In this document: positions 37,549 to 46,856 of the stretch, piece by piece
Layout: each line of letters opens with the position of its first letter
How positions within the stretch are numbered: position 1 is the first letter of the stretch
NCBI GenBank assembly: GCA_017961235.1
Contig: JAGCXQ010000005.1
Location: forward strand, 1-64,000
Source: Clostridiales bacterium
GTDB lineage: Bacteria > Bacillota > Clostridia > Saccharofermentanales > Saccharofermentanaceae
DNA length: 64,000 nucleotides
Direction of reading: 5' to 3'
Program-made: the position numbers and the translations under genes
Notes under the pieces: model-generated
What the model saw: only the letters and a program-made list of their open reading frames with translations
Database searches by the model: none
What the model was told of the DNA's origin: nothing

Positions 37549-37927
37549 GTCCAAGTCCATACGAAAGCCGATTTTTACGCATCATTCTCCGAAGGAGGGT
37601 GATGCGCTTGCTGTTATTCGCGATGCAAGTAACGGAAAAGAGTACTATCTTTCCATGATCGATACTTTTATGATCGAGAAGATCGAGTACGCGGTGATGT
37701 ATAACTATGAGCCGGATGACGGAAACCACGCCGATCCGGAGCTGGTGATCATGCGCACTGAATATGCAAAGAATGGCGATCAGTATTTCTACTCTATCAA
37801 GAATGAGAGTGAACTTGAGGCTGCTTTTACGGTATTTATGCGCAGATATGCTGCGAATGTGAAGCAGACGAAGAAAAAGAATACTGTCAGAACGCCAATG
37901 CCTTCCGGGAATGGTGAACACGTATGA
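37517..37927 (+). CDS. Second DUF1292-like protein, overlapping the first
   Basis: 136 residues if the ATG at 37517 is used (GCGGAGG 12 nt upstream; an ATG at 37451 would deepen the overlap). A basic head (KKTSQTKKNKSKSIRK) and then the same core pattern as its neighbour: LAVIRDASNGKEYYLSMID, IEKIEYAVMYNY, ELVIMRTEY. Charge is the reverse of the first protein, so tandem duplication followed by divergence is likely. The stop overlaps the CPBP gene start (ATGA). Confidence 0.72.
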   Translation: MKKTSQTKKNKSKSIRKPIFTHHSPKEGDALAVIRDASNGKEYYLSMIDTFMIEKIEYAVMYNYEPDDGNHADPELVIMRTEYAKNGDQYFYSIKNESELEAAFTVFMRRYAANVKQTKKKNTVRTPMPSGNGEHV

Positions 37928-38778
37928 ATAAACGAAGCAGATTCGCTTCCCGGTTTCTTCTGTATCCGCTAATATGCGTTTTTGCCTATTTTACGGTGAT
38001 TTTCCTCTCTGCACTTCCGGTTGCCGCCATTAAAGGCGACAACTACCTTGATTATGAAGGATCTATCTATCTCATCGAGGGGATCATCGGTATCATTGCT
38101 GTTGCTATCTGGTTCTATTTTCAAAAGAAACTCGAGCGTTCCTGTCCGCCGTATGCTGTCGGAAAACCTGTTGACTGGGTATTCGGCATAATTTCCGCGC
38201 TGGCGATGCTCGGAGTGGCCGCTGTATATTTTTATATTGCGTCACACTCGTCGGTTTCTTTTGTGGAAAAAGCACTGAAGGATTACGATGATATGATGGA
38301 GGTACGTAGTGTTTCTCGTCTTGACCTTTATATGAATGTATTCGCTACATGCCTCCTGATCCCTGTCCTGGAAGAAGCGCTTTTCCGAGGAATAATCCTG
38401 GAAGGGATGCTGGAACTGCGTCGTCCTGTTCTGGCAATCGTATGCAGTTCTCTGGTTTTCGGCATCATGCACGGGCAGCCGGTACAGATCGGTTATGCTT
38501 TTCTTGCAGGAATGATCCTTGGCGCGGTGTACTTTCTTACCAGGAATATAGTGATGTCGATACTGGCACATATTATCTTTAATATTTTCGGAAGCGGGAT
38601 CTATCTTTTGTTCTCTGTATCGGAGAAGACGGATAATATCCTGACGATTATCCAGATCGCATCACTTCTGCCATTTGCCGGATTATGCGTCTATATGATC
38701 CTTAAGAAGAAAAAGCGCTTCCCGGAGAATACAGATGAAAAACAAAGCGGTGCTATGATCGAGGGGAGACGGGCATGA
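37924..38778 (+). CDS. CPBP-family intramembrane protease (Abi/CAAX-like)
   Basis: 284 residues, about eight hydrophobic segments. The three family motifs: EEALFRG (glutamates and Arg), FGIMHGQPVQIGYAFLAG (His) and SILAHIIFNIFG (His/Asn). These glutamyl proteases act in the membrane; family members are linked to prenyl-protein processing, bacteriocin immunity or signalling, but no such gene adjoins it. Overlaps the DUF1292-like stop and its own stop overlaps the next ATG (ATGA). Confidence 0.88.
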   Translation: MNKRSRFASRFLLYPLICVFAYFTVIFLSALPVAAIKGDNYLDYEGSIYLIEGIIGIIAVAIWFYFQKKLERSCPPYAVGKPVDWVFGIISALAMLGVAAVYFYIASHSSVSFVEKALKDYDDMMEVRSVSRLDLYMNVFATCLLIPVLEEALFRGIILEGMLELRRPVLAIVCSSLVFGIMHGQPVQIGYAFLAGMILGAVYFLTRNIVMSILAHIIFNIFGSGIYLLFSVSEKTDNILTIIQIASLLPFAGLCVYMILKKKKRFPENTDEKQSGAMIEGRRA

Positions 38779-41700
38779 TCAGATTTATTAAAAAGATCTT
38801 CAGGCGTGACCGCCGAGTTCATAAACGTCCGTTCCTTACGGCGGTTACTGTGTTTATCGTATTTCTTCTGGCTGCGTCCTTTATGTTTGTCAGCCTGGGT
38901 ATCCTGAGAATGTCTTCTGAGTATCCGAAAGTGACCGCACAGAACGATCCGTCCGGGGTATCGTCTTCCGGTCTCGGCGTCAATCTGTCTTATATTCCGT
39001 CTGTAAATCTTGTGTGGGATCCTTCTTTCGAGAATAATTACACGGAAGAGGTCTATAGTATCGCAGAAGCAAAAGGCGAATCTGTATTTCTCCATAATAG
39101 AGCAGATGAGGGGACGATGCCGTCCGGATCCTTTAAGGACGGGGATATCCGTATCCTTTCCTACGATGAGGAAGGTCAGCTGAAGCAGGTAGCTCATGCC
39201 GGAGTCCTTGATTTTCAGACAGAACAGCTTGGTATCTGGCGTCCGGTCGATAGTGAACTTCAGGGAAAGCTGTATGCCGAAAGGATCTGTTCGACCGAAT
39301 CGGAAACTCTGGTCCTGCTCAAAAGCGGAGAGCTTATCTCTGATCTGAATACCGAATCTTCTGAACCGGTCACTCCGCCTGAAAATGATATGTTTTCGGA
39401 TATTTTCCTTAAGGGGTCGCAGTATTATGCGGTAACAAAGAATGGTTCTTTCTATCTCTCTGCAAATGGTAAAACATGGGACATGCTTACTGCGGAGATT
39501 CCCGATATACAGATCAATTCCCTGACGAGCATCGGGAAGATCGCTGTTGCCTGTGGTAATGGCGGAAAGGTCCTTATCTGTGATGCTTCAGAGATCCTGA
39601 TGCCTGACTTGAGAACGGAAAACGATCTGTTCACGGCGGTCTCGAATGATAAAAGAGTCCTGCTTGCGGGAGATAACGGATATGTATGCACGTCAGTAAA
39701 TGGTACGATGTTCCGTCAGCTGACTTCGGATGAACTGATTGTCAGGGAAGGGGATAGATGGATCCTCTCTGATTATTCGCAGGAAGAGATCATCCTGATC
39801 GGACAGCATGGAGAAGTAGCCATTGGCGAATATAGTGAAGAGAAGGATCGATTCTCTTTCCAACGGTATGAAGGTGTGCTTCCTGCTTCGATCGAGCCCA
39901 AACAGATCTCGGTTTTCCCCGGTGGAGATATCTGGGTACTGACTGATAACGGCTTTATCTATGCATTCTCCAGAAGTCAGGATAGCTGGCACCAGATCTT
40001 CGCTGAAAAGGATAATAAGATCGATGCGATCTGCCGTTCTTCCGGTGACAGTATCTTGATCTCCAGAGGTGGTACGATCTACTCGGCTTCGATGTACACG
40101 AAGGTGACACTTGACCATTCGATCGGTGACATCGAGGTTCAAAACGGCGATATGTGCCTTCTTTCCTCGCCAAAGCCGTCGGTATCCGATTCCGGCTCAA
40201 GTGTATGGAATGCATTTGGAAACGGTACCAAGACACAGATCGTTTCGAGTGCGCCGAAAATGGCCGGTGAGAAATCGCTTCGGGTTTCAGCCGCTGAAAC
40301 AGATCCGACACAAGCACACTTCATTTCTCAGGTGATCTCCAGAGATGAAGTCGCTCCTTTAAAAGAAAAAGTATTCTATCATGTACGCTTGTGGCTCAAG
40401 CAGAAAAATATCGAAAAAGAAGAGGTCCTGGTATGGATCTCGGGCCTGTCGGAACCTATCGGAACGACATTTACAGATGTCAGCGGCAACTGGAAGGAAT
40501 ACTCCTTTACCTTTGCATGGCCATCTGAGAAGATATCTGCGGAAGATATGGAGATCCGTCTGAATATCGGCTTTTACGGCAGCGGTGACATGTATCTGGA
40601 CGCAGTAAGACTCGAGAGAGACTCCTACTCGACACAGACTATCAAGCCGGATGTTGTTGATCTTATCTCTGACACGCATCCGGAGTTCCTGCGCCTGGAA
40701 AACCTGGGACTCGGCAGAATCGGAAGAAAGATCTCGTCTAATCTTCCTTTGATCGGTAACGAACACGTCACAGTAACCAAAGATGGCAGGATCACGGATG
40801 CAGGCGTTATTTCTCTTGAATCTACGCTGCGTCTGGCAAAGCAGGTGAGCGCCAAGCCGTGGCTGGTTATTGATTCTTCGTTTAGTTCTGAGGAGATGGA
40901 GACTCTTCTGGGATATTTGAGCGGAGGTATCACGGATACGTATGGAAAGATCCGTGTGGATAATGGAACTGCTGTTCCGTGGCATAAGCAGTTTGAAAAG
41001 ATCGTTGTAGAGTTCTCGGATCAGGATGCACTCTTTGAGACTGACCTTCAGAGAAGAGCCTATGTAGATTATATGATCTCGCTTATCGTTAACTCCAAGT
41101 ATTATTCTGACTTGAAGGATCGTATCTTCTTTGTTGACGGAATGAAGTATGACAGTGGCACGATGATGTCTGCGGCAGATTATCATGTATCCTCCCTGTA
41201 CATCGGAAATAACAGTGAAAACAGATACTCCGACGCATCTGTCAAGGATATGAGCACTCTCATCAGCAGTGCTTATGAAGACTATGTGGATTCGATCCCG
41301 CGTAATGCTTCGTATATTCAGGACACTGTGGGAGAGTGGATAGGAAATCTCTCGTTTTCCATTGTTTCCAGCCGTGTTTCAGAAAATCAGATCGTATTCG
41401 ATGAGACATCGCTTTCCGCTGCGGAGATGGTGGAACTTCTGTTAGAGGATCTGGGCGACCATACCTCGATGATAGCGGTAGATCTTCCGATCAGCCATCT
41501 GGGCGGAGATGCGAACAGCGATTATTTATTCGCGATGGACAATGAATCAATGGCTAACAGAAAGATCCGATCAGAGAATATAAAGACGATGATGCGTCTT
41601 ATCGGAGTACTTACCGGTGCGACCAAAGGCCAGCGGATCGATACTGAGTGGACTGTTCCGCTTTCTCATAAGAAAGATGAGGATTACTCGATCGGCCTTC

Positions 41701-41936
41701 ATTCTTTTGCGTATGCGTCGGATGAGTATATCTATCTCATCATTACAAATCCTACAAAAGAACAGCAGCAGTTCCTTATCGAGTCATATACATCGATCAA
41801 GAATATCTCCGTAAAACGTTACTCGGAAGAGGGAAAAGAGATAGCACTTGCTTCCACGAAGAGCTTTTTGAACGGAAATGAGAGAAGATATACTCTCCAG
41901 CCGGGACAATTCTGTGTAGCTGTGATCCCTGTGTAA
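38775..41936 (+). CDS. Large anchored extracellular protein: beta-propeller, CBM-like and barrel-like regions
   Basis: 1053 residues; one membrane helix near residues 20-45 with a basic N-terminus, so the bulk is outside. About 60-470: BNR/Ycf48-like propeller repeats with the DNG/GNGG pattern (VTKNGSFYLSANGKTW, ACGNGGKVLI, LAGDNGYVCTSVNG, LTDNGFIYAFS). About 480-640: a jelly-roll region ending GDMYLDAVRLER, as in carbohydrate-binding modules of the CBM4/9 type. About 640-1053: HPEFLRLENLGLGRIG...AKPWLVIDSS...MMRLIGVLTG, reminiscent of a TIM-barrel glycosidase without a clear catalytic pair. Coupled to the CPBP gene by ATGA. I do not assign an activity. Confidence 0.6.
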   Translation: MIRFIKKIFRRDRRVHKRPFLTAVTVFIVFLLAASFMFVSLGILRMSSEYPKVTAQNDPSGVSSSGLGVNLSYIPSVNLVWDPSFENNYTEEVYSIAEAKGESVFLHNRADEGTMPSGSFKDGDIRILSYDEEGQLKQVAHAGVLDFQTEQLGIWRPVDSELQGKLYAERICSTESETLVLLKSGELISDLNTESSEPVTPPENDMFSDIFLKGSQYYAVTKNGSFYLSANGKTWDMLTAEIPDIQINSLTSIGKIAVACGNGGKVLICDASEILMPDLRTENDLFTAVSNDKRVLLAGDNGYVCTSVNGTMFRQLTSDELIVREGDRWILSDYSQEEIILIGQHGEVAIGEYSEEKDRFSFQRYEGVLPASIEPKQISVFPGGDIWVLTDNGFIYAFSRSQDSWHQIFAEKDNKIDAICRSSGDSILISRGGTIYSASMYTKVTLDHSIGDIEVQNGDMCLLSSPKPSVSDSGSSVWNAFGNGTKTQIVSSAPKMAGEKSLRVSAAETDPTQAHFISQVISRDEVAPLKEKVFYHVRLWLKQKNIEKEEVLVWISGLSEPIGTTFTDVSGNWKEYSFTFAWPSEKISAEDMEIRLNIGFYGSGDMYLDAVRLERDSYSTQTIKPDVVDLISDTHPEFLRLENLGLGRIGRKISSNLPLIGNEHVTVTKDGRITDAGVISLESTLRLAKQVSAKPWLVIDSSFSSEEMETLLGYLSGGITDTYGKIRVDNGTAVPWHKQFEKIVVEFSDQDALFETDLQRRAYVDYMISLIVNSKYYSDLKDRIFFVDGMKYDSGTMMSAADYHVSSLYIGNNSENRYSDASVKDMSTLISSAYEDYVDSIPRNASYIQDTVGEWIGNLSFSIVSSRVSENQIVFDETSLSAAEMVELLLEDLGDHTSMIAVDLPISHLGGDANSDYLFAMDNESMANRKIRSENIKTMMRLIGVLTGATKGQRIDTEWTVPLSHKKDEDYSIGLHSFAYASDEYIYLIITNPTKEQQQFLIESYTSIKNISVKRYSEEGKEIALASTKSFLNGNERRYTLQPGQFCVAVIPV

Positions 41937-42054
41937 CGTGATAGTTATCCATTTTCTAAACAATAGCAAGAAAACATGATATAATAATTGTTGGTTTTAT
42001 GCGTGACATCTGAAACCACGCGTATTTGTAGTTTTGATCAGGAGGGTTCCAAAT

Positions 42055-42912
42055 ATGATTTGTCCTAATTGCCAGTCAGAGTTTCCGGATGGAGTAAAAT
42101 TCTGTTCATCCTGTGGCACACCGCTGACAGCTCCGGTTGAGAAAGCTGAGGAAGTAGTAGCAGAAGTAAAAGAAGAGATCGCACCTGCAGTTGAAGCGGC
42201 TTCGGTTGTGCCGGAAGCTCAGGAAGTGCAGGAAGTACTTACGGAGGATATGCCGAGCGCATCTTTTGATCCAGGTGCCCCGATCGCGATTCCGAAGCAG
42301 GCAGAAGAGAATATTTCCAATGTGTCTGAGATACCTTCTGCGGTTCCGGTAGTAAGTCCGATAGAAGAGGTTCTGCCTGAGTATCCGCAGACTGTTCCGG
42401 CTGTACCCGAGTTTTCTCCGGCGACCGCTCCAAGTAATGATTTTGCCGAGCCTGTAAATACAGATTCGTTCGTAGCTCCGGTACCTGCTCCAGCTCCGTC
42501 CCCGGCCCCGGCTCCGGTCCTTGCACCTTCTCCGATCTCTCTTACACCGGAGACAGTACCTGCCCCGGTCGTTGCAGCAAATGAGCCTTCGAAATTCTCC
42601 AAAGAGCCTGCTTCAGATGGAGAACAGAAAGTCCTGAAAACAGGAACTGCTTTCTGGCTGAGCCTTCTTTTTGCTATTCCGGTAATCGGTTTGATCTTTG
42701 CGATCGTTTTTGCTGCTTCCGGAAAGAAGTGCCAGAGCCGCAAGAACTTCGCCAAGGCTGCTCTTATCTGGCATATCCTTCTTATCATTATTGTTCTCTC
42801 TCTTATTATCGTATGCCACTTCCTGGCTCCGGATCTCTTTGATGCGGTGATCAATGGTTCTGCTTACGATGTAATCGATGAGCTCGATAAGATCTTTCCG
42901 TTTATCGCATAA
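42055..42912 (+). CDS. Zinc-ribbon membrane protein with Pro/Ala-rich linker
   Basis: 285 residues from the ATG at 42055 (GGAGGG upstream; an ATG 21 nt earlier has no site). An N-terminal zinc ribbon (CPNCQSEFPDGVKFCSSCG), about 170 residues of Pro/Ala/Val-rich low complexity, then one or two hydrophobic segments (about 208-228 and 238-262) and a short C-terminus. Architecture of a cytoplasmic-zinc membrane protein found in many Firmicutes; function unknown. Confidence 0.75.
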   Translation: MICPNCQSEFPDGVKFCSSCGTPLTAPVEKAEEVVAEVKEEIAPAVEAASVVPEAQEVQEVLTEDMPSASFDPGAPIAIPKQAEENISNVSEIPSAVPVVSPIEEVLPEYPQTVPAVPEFSPATAPSNDFAEPVNTDSFVAPVPAPAPSPAPAPVLAPSPISLTPETVPAPVVAANEPSKFSKEPASDGEQKVLKTGTAFWLSLLFAIPVIGLIFAIVFAASGKKCQSRKNFAKAALIWHILLIIIVLSLIIVCHFLAPDLFDAVINGSAYDVIDELDKIFPFIA

Positions 42913-43002
42913 TACAGCAAATGCTGCTGTTCCTTTGAGATAAAAAGGAATTGCAATTGCTATATGCCTGTTTAGAAGTTGTAACATTGTTTCACTAAAA
43001 TG

Positions 43003-43044
43003 ATAGCTGTGGATGATTATGATAGCATCCACAGCTATTCTTTT
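43003..43044 (+). terminator. Hairpin terminator just upstream of the YhbD-like gene
   Basis: ATAGCTGTGGATG (43003-43015) pairs perfectly with CATCCACAGCTAT (43026-43038), then TCTTTTG. It ends the zinc-ribbon transcript or acts as an attenuator, since the ribosome site of the next gene follows within 10 nt. Confidence 0.75.
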
Positions 43045-43059
43045 GTGAGGTGAAACGCC

Positions 43060-43692
43060 ATGTTTGAGAATGAAGAATTGATTTCGAAAAAACAGCTCCT
43101 GCGTGTGGCCCGTATTTCTTATGGCACGCTTTATCGCTGGAAGAGAATGAATCTTATCCCGGAGAGCTGGTTTATTCACAAGGCAACCAAAACAGGACAG
43201 GAGACGTTTCTCCCCAGAGACAGAGTGCTCGCCCGTATTGAGCGTATTCAAGATCTGAAGGGCGAACTCACAGTAGAACAGCTCCAGGAGATCTTCTCTC
43301 CGAATGTAAAGAGCTTCCTGATCCCGGTCGAGGATTTTGTAAAACTGAATCTTGTATCCAAGATCTCTATGACAGTCTTTACTTCCTGCTTCCCGGAAAA
43401 GAAGAACATGAAATTTGATGATGTGTTCGGAGTATATGTGATCGATCATCTGATGCGTCTTTCCGGAATCTATCTGGAAGATGCCAAGCAGATCCTGCGC
43501 ATGCTCAGTAAATACCTTGCAAGCCAGCCGAGTAAGGAGTATCAGCTCCTGCTGCTCCGAAAACTCGGTGTTCCGATGACACTTCTGGTAAAAGAGGATG
43601 AGGATATTCTTTTAGAGGACAATACGGAAGTCGTAGCTTGCGCGAATCTTTCTGATTTTGAAGAAGCACTTAAGGGGCAGCTGATCGCATAA
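43060..43692 (+). CDS. YhbD-like (DUF4004) MerR-type regulator
   Basis: 210 residues. The N-terminal LISKKQLLRVARISYGTLYRWKR is a MerR-like helix-turn-helix, followed by the YhbD/DUF4004 pattern (IPESWFIHKAT, GQETFLPRDRVLARIERI). The C-terminal half is helical, with no metal cysteines. Ligand and targets are unknown. It lies 15 nt before an ArsR-type gene, so they may be co-regulated. Confidence 0.8.
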   Translation: MFENEELISKKQLLRVARISYGTLYRWKRMNLIPESWFIHKATKTGQETFLPRDRVLARIERIQDLKGELTVEQLQEIFSPNVKSFLIPVEDFVKLNLVSKISMTVFTSCFPEKKNMKFDDVFGVYVIDHLMRLSGIYLEDAKQILRMLSKYLASQPSKEYQLLLLRKLGVPMTLLVKEDEDILLEDNTEVVACANLSDFEEALKGQLIA

Positions 43693-43707
43693 CTTGGAGG
43701 TGGGCTT

Positions 43708-44076
43708 TTGGAAAACGTCAACTCATGCTTTGAAGTATTAAGTGATTCCACCCGGATGCAGATCCTTTCCATTTTGTCTGAGGGGAAGAAACTTCGCGCC
43801 AAAGACATCCTTGAGCATCTCAAGATCTCTCAGCCGACACTTTCCCACCACATGCAGCTTCTTGTTTCCGAGAAGATCGTATCGGTAAAAAAGATCGGCC
43901 GTGAGTGCTTTTACAATATTAATGAAACAAGTATCCTTTCGATGATCTCCACTCTTCAGAAACTCATTTCCGTAAAACAGGAAAAAGAAGAAAAGATAGA
44001 GAAAGAAGAGAAGGACGAGAAAGAGAAGAAAGACAAAAAAGATAAGAAAAAGAAGAAGAAAGACAAGAAAAAATAG
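43708..44076 (+). CDS. ArsR-family regulator with Lys/Glu-rich C-terminal tail
   Basis: 122 residues from a TTG start with GGAGGTGGGC upstream. A winged helix with SDSTRMQILSIL, recognition helix ISQPTLSHHMQLL and wing KKIGRECFYNI. It lacks the metal-binding Cys motif of ArsR/CadC. The last ~30 residues are almost only Lys, Glu and Asp, an extra region not usual for the family, perhaps giving nonspecific nucleic-acid contacts. It follows the YhbD-like gene; mscL is 63 nt downstream. Confidence 0.85.
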   Translation: MENVNSCFEVLSDSTRMQILSILSEGKKLRAKDILEHLKISQPTLSHHMQLLVSEKIVSVKKIGRECFYNINETSILSMISTLQKLISVKQEKEEKIEKEEKDEKEKKDKKDKKKKKKDKKK

Positions 44077-44139
44077 TTCACAAATGATTCCGAAAGGAAT
44101 ATAGTGAAATAAAGTAAAAAACAAACGGAGGGTTGTTTT

Positions 44140-44601
44140 ATGTGGAAAGATTTTAAAGCTTTTCTTATGAGAGGAAACGTTATCGACCTGGCAACCGCAG
44201 TTGTTATCGGTGCCGCTTTTGGTAAGATCGTGACAGCACTTGTCGATAACATTATCATGCCATGCATCGGTATTCTTACTTCTGGTGTAGATTTTGCTGA
44301 AATGAAGTATGTACTGAAGGAAGGCACTCTGAATGCTGAGGGTGTTATTGAAGGCGAAGTTGCCATCGGATATGGCGTCCTGATCAACGCAATCATCCAG
44401 TTCATCATCATCGCTTTCGTTATCTTCATCGTTATCCGTCTTATGACTAAAGCAAAGGATAAGTTTGCTAAGAAGCAGGAAGAAGAGAAGAAAGAAGAAG
44501 AGACACCTGCAGATATCGCTCTTCTTACTGAGATCCGTGATCTCCTTAAGAATTCCGATAAGGCTGAGGAAGTTGCTGAGAAGCTCGCTGATGCGAAATA
44601 A
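44140..44601 (+). CDS. mscL: Large-conductance mechanosensitive channel MscL
   Basis: 153 residues. Opens under membrane tension to release solutes in hypo-osmotic shock. N-terminal FKAFLMRGNVIDLATAVVIGAAFGKIV is the family signature, then a periplasmic loop, a second membrane helix (about 80-103, ending RLMTKAKDKF) and a charged cytoplasmic helix rich in Glu/Lys. CGGAGGG precedes the ATG. A terminator follows. Confidence 0.96.
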   Translation: MWKDFKAFLMRGNVIDLATAVVIGAAFGKIVTALVDNIIMPCIGILTSGVDFAEMKYVLKEGTLNAEGVIEGEVAIGYGVLINAIIQFIIIAFVIFIVIRLMTKAKDKFAKKQEEEKKEEETPADIALLTEIRDLLKNSDKAEEVAEKLADAK

Positions 44602-44622
44602 TCTTTATATGATCTGAAATCG

Positions 44623-44653
44623 AAAAGATCCTCCTTACGGGAGGATCTTTTTT
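44623..44653 (+). terminator. Terminator after mscL
   Basis: AAAAGATCCTCC (44623-44634), loop TTACG, GGAGGATCTTTT (44640-44651), then TT: 12-bp stem. Confidence 0.9.
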
Positions 44654-44817
44654 GTCATTTGATAAAATCGTTGCATTTCAGATTAATTTGTAGCGCTTGG
44701 TCATTCTGTATGCTGAATGAACTGAAATCGTTAAGTTTCCTAGCCTTTTGCCATGTTGATTTATATAGGGGGCAAGACTATAATGCATATTACGCAATAA
44801 AATATCAGGAGGAATAT

Positions 44818-45024
44818 ATGGCTAAAGTATCTTTTCAAGAAGATCTGTGTAAGGGCTGTGGCCTTTGTGTTTATGCTTGCCCGAAGAAGATCCTCGTGCT
44901 CGATAAAGAGCGTCTGAACAGTAAAGGCTATCATCCTGCTTCCTGTACCGATCTTTCCCAGTGCGTCGGATGCGCTTTCTGCGCGACCCAGTGCCCGGAT
45001 TCTGTGATCACGGTAGAAAGGTAA
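44818..45024 (+). CDS. vorD: 2-oxoacid:ferredoxin oxidoreductase, delta (ferredoxin) subunit
   Basis: 68 residues from the ATG at 44818 with AGGAGGA upstream. Two 4Fe-4S motifs: CKGCGLCVYACP and CVGCAFCATQCP, with family-typical linker. Accepts electrons from the TPP subunit and passes them to ferredoxin. First gene of vorDBAC. Confidence 0.9.
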   Translation: MAKVSFQEDLCKGCGLCVYACPKKILVLDKERLNSKGYHPASCTDLSQCVGCAFCATQCPDSVITVER

Positions 45025-45033
45025 GGTGGAGAC

Positions 45034-46104
45034 ATGGCAAAAAGAGTATTGATGAAAGGTAATGAGGTAATCGCAGAAGCGGCGATCCGTGCAGGATGCC
45101 GTCATTATTTCGGTTACCCGATCACACCTCAGACCGAAGTCATGCACTACATGGCTCGTGAGATGGTTAAGCACGGCGGTACATTCGTACAGGCCGAGAG
45201 TGAGGTTGCTGCGATCAACATGGTTTATGGTGCAGCGGCAACCGGTGAGAGAGTTCTCACATCTTCTTCCTCTCCGGGAATCTCCCTGAAGCAGGAAGGT
45301 ATTTCCTATATCGCCGGCGCTGAGCTTCCGGCAGTTGTTGTTAACATCATGCGTGGCGGTCCTGGACTTGGCGGTATTCTCCCGTCTCAGGGTGACTATT
45401 TCCAGGCTACAAAGGGCGGCGGACACGGTGACTACAGAAACCTTGTTATCGCACCTGCTTCCGTACAGGAGCTTTATGAGCTGACAGTTAAGTCCTTTGA
45501 TCTTGCAGATAAGTACAGAATGGTCTGCATGATCTTGGGTGACGGTACCATCGGTCAGATGATGGAGCCGGTTGCTTTTAAAGAGAAGGAAGATACTGAA
45601 GAAGTAGCTAAGCCGTGGGCAACCACAGGTATGCACGGCCGTGAAAAGCACAATACGATCACCTCTATCTACATCGATCCGGATGATCTTGAAGCTAAGA
45701 ACAGAGAGCTTCAGGAGAAATACCGTGAGATCGAGGAGAAGGAAGTTATGTTTGAGTCTTCCAACCTCGACGATGCAGAGATCGTTATCGCTGCATACGG
45801 TACTTGCAGCCGTATCTGCAAGAACGTTATCCGTCAGGCTGCTGAGCTTGGCATCAAGGTCGGCATGGTCCGTCCGATCACACTGTGGCCTTTCCCGAGC
45901 AAGGAGTTTGCACGTGTTGCAGATATGCCGAGCGTAAAGGGATTCCTCGATGTGGAGCTTTCTTCCGGTCAGATGATCGAAGATGTACGTCTTGCTGTTA
46001 ACGGCAAGAAGCCGGTTTATTTCCATGGTCGTATGGGTGGTAACCTGCCGACTCAGAAAGAGATCCTGGATGAGATCGTAAAGATTCATAAGGGGGAGAT
46101 TTAA
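45034..46104 (+). CDS. vorB: 2-oxoacid:ferredoxin oxidoreductase, alpha subunit (VorB-type)
   Basis: 356 residues. Holds the pyrimidine-binding and transketolase-C-like domains: GNEVIAEAAIRAGCRHYFGYPITPQTE, the SSSPGISLKQEGISY region and GPGLGGILPSQGDY. The order and size match 3-methyl-2-oxobutanoate (branched-chain) oxidoreductases, although 2-oxoglutarate enzymes are closely similar. AAGGTGGAGAC precedes the ATG. Couples oxidation of 2-oxoacids to acyl-CoA and ferredoxin, typical of anaerobes. Confidence 0.92.
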   Translation: MAKRVLMKGNEVIAEAAIRAGCRHYFGYPITPQTEVMHYMAREMVKHGGTFVQAESEVAAINMVYGAAATGERVLTSSSSPGISLKQEGISYIAGAELPAVVVNIMRGGPGLGGILPSQGDYFQATKGGGHGDYRNLVIAPASVQELYELTVKSFDLADKYRMVCMILGDGTIGQMMEPVAFKEKEDTEEVAKPWATTGMHGREKHNTITSIYIDPDDLEAKNRELQEKYREIEEKEVMFESSNLDDAEIVIAAYGTCSRICKNVIRQAAELGIKVGMVRPITLWPFPSKEFARVADMPSVKGFLDVELSSGQMIEDVRLAVNGKKPVYFHGRMGGNLPTQKEILDEIVKIHKGEI

Positions 46105-46105
46105 G

Positions 46106-46852
46106 ATGGCAGTTGTATTTCAGAAAACAAAAGGTCTGACAGATAAGCCGTTCCATTACTGCCCGGGTTGTATGCACGGTATCATTCACCGCCTCATCGC
46201 TGAAGTAATGGAAGAGATGGACATTATCGATAAGACCATCGGTGTCGCATCTGTAGGATGCACATACAATAACTATGATTATTTTTCCTGTGACATGGTA
46301 CAGGCAGCTCACGGCCGTGCTCCGGCAGTAGCTACAGGTATCAAGCGCTGCAAGCCGGAAGAAATGGTATTCACCTATCAGGGTGATGGTGACCTTGCTT
46401 CCATCGGTACAGCCGAGATCGTTCATGCCGCAGCACGTGGTGAGAAGATCTGCACATTCTTTGTAAACAACGCTGTTTACGGAATGACATCCGGCCAGAT
46501 GGCTCCGACAACGCTCCTTGGTCAGGTTACAACGACCTCTCCTCTGGGACGTGATGCCGAGACACGCGGTTATCCGATCAATGTCAGTGAGATGCTTTCC
46601 ACTCTGACCGGTGCTGTTTATATCGAGCGTGTTGCGCTCTTCGACTACAAGCACATCCAGGAAGCAAAGAAGGCGATCGCTAAGGCATTCCGCGTACAGC
46701 AGGCCGGCCTTGGTTTTGCAATGGTTGAATTCCTTTCCACCTGCCCGACCAACTGGGGCAAAGAGCCGATCGAGGCTCTGGAATGGTGCAAAGAGAAGAT
46801 GGTTCCTCAGTATCCGCTGGGCGTCTTCAAGGGCAAGGATCTGGAGGTGTAA
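46106..46852 (+). CDS. vorA: 2-oxoacid:ferredoxin oxidoreductase, beta (TPP-binding) subunit
   Basis: 248 residues. The first Cys cluster region FHYCPGCMHGIIH, TPP motif GDGDLASIGTAEIVHAA with NN (VNNAVYGMTSGQ) downstream. It lies 1 nt after vorB with AAGGGGGAG inside the end of vorB. Active site of thiamine diphosphate. Confidence 0.92.
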   Translation: MAVVFQKTKGLTDKPFHYCPGCMHGIIHRLIAEVMEEMDIIDKTIGVASVGCTYNNYDYFSCDMVQAAHGRAPAVATGIKRCKPEEMVFTYQGDGDLASIGTAEIVHAAARGEKICTFFVNNAVYGMTSGQMAPTTLLGQVTTTSPLGRDAETRGYPINVSEMLSTLTGAVYIERVALFDYKHIQEAKKAIAKAFRVQQAGLGFAMVEFLSTCPTNWGKEPIEALEWCKEKMVPQYPLGVFKGKDLEV

Positions 46853-46856
46853 TGAT

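Noticed and set aside
44761..46089. 442-residue minus-strand frame
   Set aside because: Antisense of vorD/vorB, no motifs.
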